From assembly GCA_964559835.1 (NCBI GenBank), contig CAZLJE010000031.1, positions 1 to 56,599 of the forward strand: a stretch of DNA of 56,599 nucleotides. Direction: 5' to 3'. Position numbers and translations under genes: made by a program. The stretch's first letter is position 1, and every line of letters begins with the position of its first letter. Source of the stretch: DAISJI01 sp964559835 (GTDB lineage Bacteria; Acidobacteriota; Terriglobia; Terriglobales; Acidobacteriaceae). The notes under the pieces were generated by a model, which worked only from the letters and a program-made list of their open reading frames with translations, was not told the DNA's origin and ran no database searches. Shown in pieces: positions 51,588 to 56,599 of this stretch.

Positions 51588-51941
51588 TTACTGTCTCTCG
51601 GCTTCTTTCAGGCGGGCGGCCTTGCCACGCAGGTTGCGCAGGAAGTAGAGCTTGGCGCGGCGCACCTGGGCAGAGCGGATGATGTCGATCTTGTCGATGA
51701 CCCGGGAGTTGAGGGGGAAGATACGCTCGACGCCCTGCCCGAAGCTCATCTTGCGGACGGTGAAACTGGCCTGCGGGCCGTTATTGCGCGAAATGACGAC
51801 GCCTTCGAAAGCCTGAAGGCGCTCTTTGTCGCCTTCCTTGATCTTGACGTGGACGCGAACGGTGTCGCCCGGCACGAATTTCGGGTGGTCGGTACGCTGC
51901 GCCTTGGCGAGCAGTTTCTGGATCACTGGTGAGGTTGACAT
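51588..51941 (-). CDS. rplS: Ribosomal protein bL19
   Basis: The 117-residue length and the sequence FVPGDTVRVHVKIKEGDKER, FEGVVISRNNG, FTVRKMSFGQGVERIFPLNS are diagnostic of bL19. It lies at the interface of the 30S and 50S subunits. It is the last gene of the rpsP block but has its own strong promoter directly upstream. AAGGA precedes the ATG. Confidence 0.97.
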   Translation of the reverse strand: MSTSPVIQKLLAKAQRTDHPKFVPGDTVRVHVKIKEGDKERLQAFEGVVISRNNGPQASFTVRKMSFGQGVERIFPLNSRVIDKIDIIRSAQVRRAKLYFLRNLRGKAARLKEAERQ

Positions 51942-51971
51942 GACACAATTCCTTCAAGGGTTCAAACGACT

Positions 51972-52000
51972 AATATACAAGAAAGTGTCTGAGTTGTCAG
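51972..52000 (-). promoter_or_regulatory. Sigma-70-type promoter of rplS
   Basis: Read leftwards, CTGACA (52000-51995) and TATATT (51977-51972) are spaced by 17 nt. The -10 lies 30 nt before the rplS ATG. Confidence 0.75.
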
Positions 52001-52010
52001 CAGGATGCGG

Positions 52011-52100
52011 GGATGAAGAATGAAGAAGTCAGAATGAAGAATGAAAACCAGAGGTGTACCTGTTCCTGATTCTTCATTCTGACTTCTTCATTCTTAATTC
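52011..52100. repeat. Inverted repeat of ATGAAGA words overlapping the trmD stop
   Basis: One arm (52011-52049) repeats ATGAAGA, ATGAAGA, AGTCAGA, ATGAAGA with a 7-bp period. The other (52065-52100) is its complement. The second arm encodes the last residues RMKKSE and the TGA stop of TrmD. Confidence 0.9.
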
Positions 52101-52907
52101 CTCAACCAGCTTGCGATCTTCCCCGCTCAGTTCCACAGACTCCAACAGGTCCGGCCGGTTGCGGAACGTTTTCTCCAGCGCGCGGCGACGGCGCCAGCGG
52201 CGAATCTCCTCGTGGTTGCCATTAATGAGGAACTCGGGAACCTTCATGCCGCGGAAATCAGCGGGACGTGTGTAGTGCGGATAGTCGAGCAAACCGCCTG
52301 CGGAAATCGTCGAATCAGGAATGCGTTTGCCCTCAGCGTCCATCGGAAGCTTCATGCGTACTTCACCGGCGCCGAACGACTCCGTTTTCGACGACGCTTC
52401 ATTGCCGAGCGCGCCGGGAATGAGTCGCGTGACGGCGTCAACGATAATGGCCGCCGGCAGTTCTCCTCCACTTAGGACGTAATCGCCGACGGAGACCTCG
52501 CGATCGGCCAGAAATTCCGCGACGCGCTCGTCGACTCCTTCGTATCGTCCGCAGATAAGAACGATACGATCGAGTTGCGAAAGCTCGGCAGCGAGCGCCT
52601 GGTTGAAGATCTGTCCCTGCGGCGAAAGCAGTATGACCGATTCCCTGCTTCGGTCGCGCCGGCCCAGCGGACTGATTCCCGCCGATTCCAGGCACGCGAA
52701 GATCGGCTCTGGCTTGAGGACCATGCCCTCGCCGCCGCCGAAAGGCCGGTCATCCACGGTGCGGTGCTTGTCTTTGGTAAAGGTGCGGAGATCCTGGACG
52801 TTGATTTCGATAAGTCCGCCTTCGCGCGCACGGCGGACGATGCCGTAGTCGAGAGGACCGCGGAAGAAGTCGGGAAAGATCGTGATGAGATCGAAAGTCA
52901 GAGGCAT
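52074..52907 (-). CDS. trmD: tRNA (guanine-N1)-methyltransferase TrmD
   Basis: The 277-residue product methylates G37 of tRNAs read in CNN codons, using S-adenosylmethionine. Family marks are FDLITIFPDFFRGPLDYGIV, DDRPFGGGEGMVLKPEP near 60, LICGRYEGVDERV near 115 and VGDYVLSGGELPA near 135, the knotted SAM site. The segment after NEASSKTES carries about 24 extra residues (GEVRMKLPMDAEGKRIPD) before the usual LLDYPHYTRP. The ATG lies within an inverted repeat arm and has no Shine-Dalgarno. The last codons and stop come from another repeat. Both ends of this gene therefore touch repeats. Confidence 0.95.
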   Translation of the reverse strand: MPLTFDLITIFPDFFRGPLDYGIVRRAREGGLIEINVQDLRTFTKDKHRTVDDRPFGGGEGMVLKPEPIFACLESAGISPLGRRDRSRESVILLSPQGQIFNQALAAELSQLDRIVLICGRYEGVDERVAEFLADREVSVGDYVLSGGELPAAIIVDAVTRLIPGALGNEASSKTESFGAGEVRMKLPMDAEGKRIPDSTISAGGLLDYPHYTRPADFRGMKVPEFLINGNHEEIRRWRRRRALEKTFRNRPDLLESVELSGEDRKLVEELRMKKSE

Positions 52908-52974
52908 TGGGCTTTGGGCTTTAGGGATTCGGTCGCGCAGCAGTTCTGATGCCCAAAGCCTAAAGCCTAATGCC
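52905..52974. repeat. Inverted repeat of GGGCTTT words at the trmD start
   Basis: The left arm (52905-52929) has ATTGGGCTTTGGGCTTTAGG. The right arm (52948-52974) has GCCCAAAGCCTAAAGCC. It lies between rimM and trmD, begins 6 nt past the rimM stop and includes the trmD ATG. Confidence 0.88.
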
Positions 52975-52980
52975 AGCGGG

Positions 52981-53556
52981 CTAGGAATTCGAGTTCTTCT
53001 GCAAATCTTTCTCTTCCTTCGACAGAGGCGCATCCAGTTCCAGCATGCCTTCGGGCAATGCGAGTTCGAGACGCTTGGCGGCAGTGTCGAGCGACAGGAT
53101 GTACTCCTGCGCGAGTGGAACGAGATACTCCTTGTTGCCGCCGCAGATTTCGAGGATAGGAGCTTCGCCGGCTCCGAAGGTCACATCCGCGACCACGCCT
53201 ACCTCGCGCAAAGGAGTATTCCGTATTTCGTATTCCGGCGTGGATTGCTGGCGAGCAAAGACATGACAGCCGATCAGATCGGACGTGTATGCGGCCCCTT
53301 CTTCCAGTTCCGCGCATTCTTCCCTGGGGATTTGGACTTCGTTGCCGAGGAGGGATTCGGCGTCAGAGATAGAGTCGACGCCGGCGAACTTCAGGACCAG
53401 TCGTTCTTTATGCGGCCAGAAGTTTTCGAGGTGCAGCTCGCGGCGGGAGCCGCTCTGGTCAACCACAAACAGCCTGCGCCGTTCGGCGAAACGCTCCGGG
53501 AAATCGGTCAGGACTTCGGCGGCCACCTCGCCCATGCGGCCCTGGGTCTTGACCAC
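52981..53556 (-). CDS. rimM: Ribosome maturation factor RimM
   Basis: RimM helps 30S assembly and binds uS19. The product has the N-terminal RimM domain (VVKTQGRMGEVAAEVLTDFPERF, then FKFAGVDS-type sequence LVLKFAGVDSISDAESLLG) and the C-terminal PRC-barrel (LIGCHVFA, VGVVADVTF, EYLVPLAQEYI). A GTG at 53556 is the only standard start in frame, but homology clearly extends upstream (EFVTIARV), and no ATG, GTG or TTG exists there. An ATA at 53583-53581 overlaps the khpA stop as ATAG and would give a complete first strand. The true start is thus uncertain and may be non-canonical. Confidence 0.9.
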   Translation of the reverse strand: MVKTQGRMGEVAAEVLTDFPERFAERRRLFVVDQSGSRRELHLENFWPHKERLVLKFAGVDSISDAESLLGNEVQIPREECAELEEGAAYTSDLIGCHVFARQQSTPEYEIRNTPLREVGVVADVTFGAGEAPILEICGGNKEYLVPLAQEYILSLDTAAKRLELALPEGMLELDAPLSKEEKDLQKNSNS

Positions 53557-53579
53557 GCGCGCGATGGTGACGAACTCGC

Positions 53580-53855
53580 CTATTCCAGGATCTCCAGCGC
53601 GAAGTGCCGATGCAGCTTCATACCAGAGGCACTCAGGATGGTTCGGATGGCGCGCGCCGTCCGTCCCTGCTTGCCGATCACCTTGCCCACATCGCCGGGA
53701 GCAACGCGCAGTTCAAGGACGGTGGTTTCGTCCTCCTGGACTTCCTGCACGGTGACCTCGTCAGGCGTATCCACCAGAGCCTTCGCGATGTACTCGATCA
53801 GAAGGCGCATGTCAGGGGAGCTCAGCGCCGATCCTGCACCGGGTGTGCCCATCAT
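53580..53855 (-). CDS. khpA: KH-domain RNA-binding protein KhpA
   Basis: The 91-residue product is a single KH domain: LIEYIAKALVDTPDEV, then LRVAPGDVGKVIGKQGRTARAIRTIL with the GxxG loop in GKQG. KhpA binds RNA, often with a partner KhpB. It lies between rpsP and rimM, its usual place. AGGAGG lies 4 nt before the ATG at 53855, although a shorter start at MRLLIEYIA would match relatives better. Confidence 0.93.
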   Translation of the reverse strand: MMGTPGAGSALSSPDMRLLIEYIAKALVDTPDEVTVQEVQEDETTVLELRVAPGDVGKVIGKQGRTARAIRTILSASGMKLHRHFALEILE

Positions 53856-53895
53856 CGTTCCTCCTGTTCAGTCTTACGGGTAGGGGAACGCCTTA

Positions 53896-54150
53896 TTATG
53901 CCGCAGATTCCGAGCTGGCGGGAGTACGCTGGACCAGGCGGGCCACAGTGGCAGACATCTGCGCACCTTTGCTGACCCAATGGTCAATGCGGTCACGCTT
54001 GAGGTCGACGCTGGCAGGAGTGGTACGCGGGTTATAAGTACCCACCACTTCCACCGAGCGGCCATCGCGGGCGCGGTCCTTCTCGATCACTACGACGCGG
54101 TAATGCGGCTGCTTACGCGCTCCGACGCGCGACAAACGGATCATCAACAC
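53896..54150 (-). CDS. rpsP: Ribosomal protein bS16
   Basis: The 84-residue product is bS16 of the 30S subunit: MIRLSRVGARKQPHYRVVVI, then VEVVGTYNPRTTPASVDL and the RIDHWVSKGAQMSATVARL region. It is the first gene of the rpsP-khpA-rimM-trmD block. A GTG at 54150 has AAGGA at workable spacing. The ATG at 54144 is the alternative. A promoter lies about 50 nt upstream. Confidence 0.96.
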   Translation of the reverse strand: MLMIRLSRVGARKQPHYRVVVIEKDRARDGRSVEVVGTYNPRTTPASVDLKRDRIDHWVSKGAQMSATVARLVQRTPASSESAA

Positions 54151-54202
54151 AGAACTGAGTTTCCTTTCCTACTGATTCCCTAAGGGTTAGAAACAAACTG
54201 TA

Positions 54203-54231
54203 ATTATGCGGGATAGGAGAGGGAATGTAAA
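54203..54231 (-). promoter_or_regulatory. Sigma-70-type promoter of the rpsP operon
   Basis: Read leftwards, TTTACA (54231-54226) and CATAAT (54208-54203) are spaced by 17 nt, about 53 nt before the rpsP start. The -35 box abuts the GGCTCAT array at 54232. Confidence 0.7.
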
Positions 54232-54293
54232 GGCTCATGGCTCATGGCTCATGGCTCATGGCTCATGGCTCATGGCTCATGGCTCATGGCTCA
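54232..54293. repeat. Heptamer array (GGCTCAT)n
   Basis: Nearly nine perfect copies of GGCTCAT run up to a 100-N gap, so the true copy number is higher. Confidence 0.95.
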
Positions 54294-54393
54294 NNNNNNN
54301 NNNNNNNNNNNNNNNNNNNNNNNNNNNNNNNNNNNNNNNNNNNNNNNNNNNNNNNNNNNNNNNNNNNNNNNNNNNNNNNNNNNNNNNNNNNNN
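54294..54393. other. Assembly gap of 100 N
   Basis: The gap lies between the GGCTCAT and GGGTCGC arrays. The true length is unknown. Confidence 0.98.
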
Positions 54394-54606
54394 TGGCTCG
54401 CGGGTCGCGGGTCGCGGGTCGCGGGTCGCGGGTCGCGGGTCGCGGGTCGCGGNNNNNNNNNNNNNNNNNNNNNNNNNNNNNNNNNNNNNNNNNNNNNNNN
54501 NNNNNNNNNNNNNNNNNNNNNNNNNNNNNNNNNNNNNNNNNNNNNNNNNNNNTCGCGGGTCGCGGGTCGCGGGTCGCGGGTCGCGGGTCGCGGGTCGCGG
54601 GTCGCG
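54394..54606. repeat. Heptamer array (GGGTCGC)n with internal gap
   Basis: Perfect GGGTCGC copies lie at 54399-54452 and 54553-54606, on both sides of a 100-N gap (54453-54552). The array ends 13 nt before the redoxin stop codon. Confidence 0.93.
54453..54552. other. Assembly gap of 100 N
   Basis: The gap is inside the GGGTCGC array, and its true length is unknown. Confidence 0.98.
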
Positions 54607-54618
54607 GAAAAAGTACCA

Positions 54619-55320
54619 TCAGCGCGGATCGGTACGCGAGATTTCCACGGCCGACAGCACCTCCAGCGGTTCGGGACGCACCGTGTAGTCCGGGTCCGCC
54701 GAAGAGAACAGCACCTGCCCGCTGCGGTCGATCGCGAACGTCGCGGGAATCGGCAGCTCCCAACTTTCATCGCCATTGACGAACGGCAGGTTTACGAATG
54801 TCCGCCGGTAGGTGAGCCGCTGCTCCTCCGGCACCGAATAGACGATGCCGAACTGCCGCGCCACCTTGTTTCCCGAATCGCTGAGCAGCGGATACTCGAG
54901 GCGGTGCTGATCGCGCGTCAGCGACGACTGGTGCTGCGTCATGGGCGAGATCGCGGCCACTGCAATGCCGGCGCCGGCGATGGCGGGCATCAGCCGGTTC
55001 CAGGCTTCCAGTTGCGCAATACAGAAAGGACACCAGCGTCCACGAAAGAAAACGAGCACCGCGGGTCCCCTCTCGATCAGCGAATCAAGGCTGACCGGCT
55101 TGCCGTTGTGGTCGCTCAATCCGAATGACGGCGCCTTCGCACCGGCAGCCGGCGACGCCGCCGCCTGGTCCGTCGCTTGAAGCTGCTCGACGACGCGCCG
55201 GTGCAGCGCCTGGGTGGCTTCGGGGACGTACTGCTGCATGAGCGAGCGGCGCTCGTCCAAAGCTTCCTTGAGGGTGGCGTACTGCTCGGCAGCCGCCTCG
55301 TCCATGCCGCGCCAGCGCAT
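54619..55320 (-). CDS. AhpC/TSA-family redoxin (peroxiredoxin-like)
   Basis: The 233-residue product has an N-terminal helical region (about 1-60, EEALDERRSLMQQ-like heptads) and a thioredoxin-fold domain with KAPSFGLSDHNGKPVSL, the redox centre VFFRGRWCPFC near 98 and ISPMTQHQSSL. The CPFC pair and the long helical N-terminus fit the peroxiredoxin-like branch of the AhpC/TSA family. It should reduce peroxides or disulfides. No export signal is seen. The start at 55320 lacks a clear ribosome site, and an ATG at 55305 is an alternative. It diverges from the pilin-like gene. Confidence 0.82.
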   Translation of the reverse strand: MRWRGMDEAAAEQYATLKEALDERRSLMQQYVPEATQALHRRVVEQLQATDQAAASPAAGAKAPSFGLSDHNGKPVSLDSLIERGPAVLVFFRGRWCPFCIAQLEAWNRLMPAIAGAGIAVAAISPMTQHQSSLTRDQHRLEYPLLSDSGNKVARQFGIVYSVPEEQRLTYRRTFVNLPFVNGDESWELPIPATFAIDRSGQVLFSSADPDYTVRPEPLEVLSAVEISRTDPR

Positions 55321-55439
55321 AACGTCAGAGTACCAAAACGGGAATCGGCTCAGGTGTTTTTCGGACGCTCGTTCGAAAATCTCGCTTGCCTTACACTCGC
55401 CGAGGTGCGAAATTGCGCGAAAGGAAGAGGAGGGGCCTT

Positions 55440-55913
55440 ATGAACCGTCTACCTTATGCCCCCTTCGGACGGCCGGGCCGCGGCGGCGCCATCTTTGCCA
55501 TCGTCGTCGTAGTCGCCGTCCTTCTCGGACTCGGCGCCGTGTCGGTGCAAACGCTGCTGAAAGACCGCCGCGATCGGAACGAGCGCACAGCCATCCAGAC
55601 CGTGCGCGCAATCAATACCGCGTTGTACCTGCACCGGCAGAAAAATCCCGATGCTTATCCGAAATCGCTGGCCGAACTCGCCGACGTGGAAGCGCCGTTG
55701 AAATGCGCCGACCCCGCGTGCCTGAAATCGGGGTACAGCTTCCAGTACGAACTGTTGCCCCCGACCAATATGGGTCCGCGCTACGTGATCCAGGTGCGGC
55801 CCAATAAGTATCAGAACACCGGCGTGCAATCGTTCTATTCGGATGAGAGTGGCGTGATTCGCGCGACGGCGGATGATCGGCCGGCCAGCGCGGGAGATGG
55901 GCCGGTGTCGTAA
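55440..55913 (+). CDS. Pilin-like protein with one N-terminal helix
   Basis: The 157-residue product has one N-terminal helix (GGAIFAIVVVVAVLLGLGAV, residues about 15-35), then an amphipathic helix with RNERTAIQTVRAINTALYLH and a globular C-terminal part beginning YPKSLAELADVEAPLKC. This is the general layout of type II secretion and type IV pilin-like proteins. However, the prepilin peptidase site (glycine followed by F/M and a glutamate at +5) is not obvious, so it may only resemble them. Two cysteines (KCADPAC) could form a disulfide. GAGGAGGGG lies 6 nt before the ATG. Function is unknown. Confidence 0.7.
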   Translation: MNRLPYAPFGRPGRGGAIFAIVVVVAVLLGLGAVSVQTLLKDRRDRNERTAIQTVRAINTALYLHRQKNPDAYPKSLAELADVEAPLKCADPACLKSGYSFQYELLPPTNMGPRYVIQVRPNKYQNTGVQSFYSDESGVIRATADDRPASAGDGPVS

Positions 55914-55915
55914 AA

Positions 55916-55986
55916 GCAGTTGGCTAGTTGTCAGTTGCTAGTTCCTAGTAGCAATCGAAAACTAGCAACTGACAACTAGCAACTGC
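55916..55986. repeat. Inverted repeat of AGTTGCT words at a convergent junction
   Basis: The left arm (55916-55952) repeats AGTTGGCT, AGTTGTC, AGTTGCT, AGTTCCT with a period of about 7 bp. The right arm (55958-55986) is its complement. It fills almost the whole space between the pilin-like stop (55913) and the ffh stop (55988). Confidence 0.9.
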
Positions 55987-55987
55987 T

Positions 55988-56599
55988 TTACATTCCTGGA
56001 AACTTCATGCCCCCGCCCATGAGGCCGGCCATTTTGCGTCCGAAGCTGGCCTTGCCCATGTCCTTGAACATCTTGCGCATCTGAGCGTACTGGCGGAGGA
56101 GCTGATTGACCTCCTGTACGCTGGTGCCGCTGCCGCGCGCGATGCGTTTGCGGCGCGAGCCATTGATGGCCTCGTGGTGCTCGCGCTCGTAGGACGTCAT
56201 GGAATTGATGATGGCCTCGACGCGGACCAACTGCTTCTCGTCCACGTTATCGGCGGCCTTCTGCATGTTTGCGAACGGGCCGATCGACGGCAGCATCTTA
56301 ATGATGCTCTGCATCGAGCCCATCTTCTTCACCTGGCGCAGTTGTTCGCGGAAGTCTTCGAGCGAGAAGCCGCCGCCGGAGAGCGCCTTGGTAGTGAACT
56401 CTTCGGCCTTCTTCTTGTCGACCGTCGATTCCGCTTTCTCGATCAGCGAGAGGATGTCGCCCATGCCGAGGATGCGTCCGACGATGCGGTCCGGGTGGAA
56501 CGGCTCGAGCGCGTCGAATTTTTCGCCGACGCCGATGAACTTGATCGGCTGTCCCGTGACTTTACGGATCGACAGCGCCGCGACGCCGCGTGCCTCGCC
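55988..56599 (-). CDS. ffh: Signal recognition particle protein Ffh, 5' part missing
   Basis: The frame runs off the right edge. The visible 203 codons cover the end of the GTPase domain (GQPIKFIGVGEKFDALEPFH, RIVGRILGMGD) and the methionine-rich M domain that binds 4.5S RNA and signal peptides: EDFREQLRQVKKMGSM, SMTSYEREHHEAINGSRRKR, GTSVQEVNQLLRQYAQM and a C-terminus LMGGGMKFPGM. Ffh targets membrane proteins to the translocon. In many bacteria ffh directly precedes rpsP. Here the two are separated by two unrelated genes and heptamer arrays. Confidence 0.96.
   Translation of the reverse strand, partial: GEARGVAALSIRKVTGQPIKFIGVGEKFDALEPFHPDRIVGRILGMGDILSLIEKAESTVDKKKAEEFTTKALSGGGFSLEDFREQLRQVKKMGSMQSIIKMLPSIGPFANMQKAADNVDEKQLVRVEAIINSMTSYEREHHEAINGSRRKRIARGSGTSVQEVNQLLRQYAQMRKMFKDMGKASFGRKMAGLMGGGMKFPGM

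Larger units (their letters stand above)
54151..54618. other. Region between rpsP and the redoxin gene: promoter, heptamer arrays, two gaps
   Basis: This 468-bp stretch has no gene. It holds the rpsP promoter (54203-54231), a GGCTCAT array, and a GGGTCGC array broken by two 100-N gaps. Confidence 0.85.

Noticed and set aside
54232..54606. Heptamer arrays as a CRISPR array
   Set aside because: The copies are contiguous 7-bp units without spacers, and no cas genes are present.

Overview
The window looks like a scaffold of an Acidobacteriota bacterium, probably a soil lineage. This is inferred from gene content, not from a marker search. It carries three large Oar-type TonB-dependent receptors with N-terminal carboxypeptidase-regulatory-like domains, an alternative complex III operon fused to a caa3 oxidase operon, several secreted hydrolases and a GC-rich composition. 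Three runs of exactly 100 N, each inside a tandem repeat, show that it is a draft scaffold with collapsed repeats.

Layout. 1-956: 3' part of a proline-catabolic aldehyde dehydrogenase gene (minus). 1171-10135 (plus): an HD-family protein followed by a tricarboxylic-acid cluster: MmgE/PrpD dehydratase, a small membrane protein, a homoaconitase (Lys4)-like aconitase, a homoisocitrate/isocitrate dehydrogenase-like enzyme, a CitD-CitE fusion and CitF. 10278-20767: a sugar locus with TonB receptor, SGLT-type symporter plus small membrane partner, secreted GH38 alpha-mannosidase and a divergent ROK sugar kinase. 20892-27342: a DUF5117-type metalloprotease, rubrerythrin, an S9 peptidase and a coupled pair of small DMT transporters. 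27425-34695: two more TonB receptors.

35184-47770 (minus) is one long respiratory operon in the order actA-B-C-D-E-F, a one-helix hypothetical, a SCO copper chaperone, then caa3 oxidase subunits II (with fused cytochrome c), I (A2-type), III and IV. It would carry electrons from quinol through alternative complex III to oxygen. 48180-51483 holds a PoxB-like thiamine-diphosphate enzyme and an aldehyde dehydrogenase, convergent. 51588-54150 is the rpsP-khpA-rimM-trmD-rplS block (minus), with recognisable promoters for rpsP and rplS. 54619-56599 holds a redoxin, a pilin-like protein and the 3' part of ffh, which is separated from rpsP by heptamer satellites.

The most unusual signal is non-coding. 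Many genes are followed at once by imperfect inverted repeats whose arms are built from short words repeated with a period of about 7 bp. The words differ at every site but the architecture is constant. All five convergent junctions have one. In three genes (aconitase, ROK kinase, trmD) the repeat supplies the last codons and the stop codon. Related repeats lie inside coding regions: a 42-bp (14-codon) in-phase array in the aconitase interdomain linker, and frame-matched palindromic inserts in the CitD-CitE linker and in the S9 peptidase. The other main candidate for something undescribed is the tricarboxylate gene cluster, whose parts resemble lysine-pathway, methylcitrate and citrate-lyase enzymes but match no standard pathway as a set.
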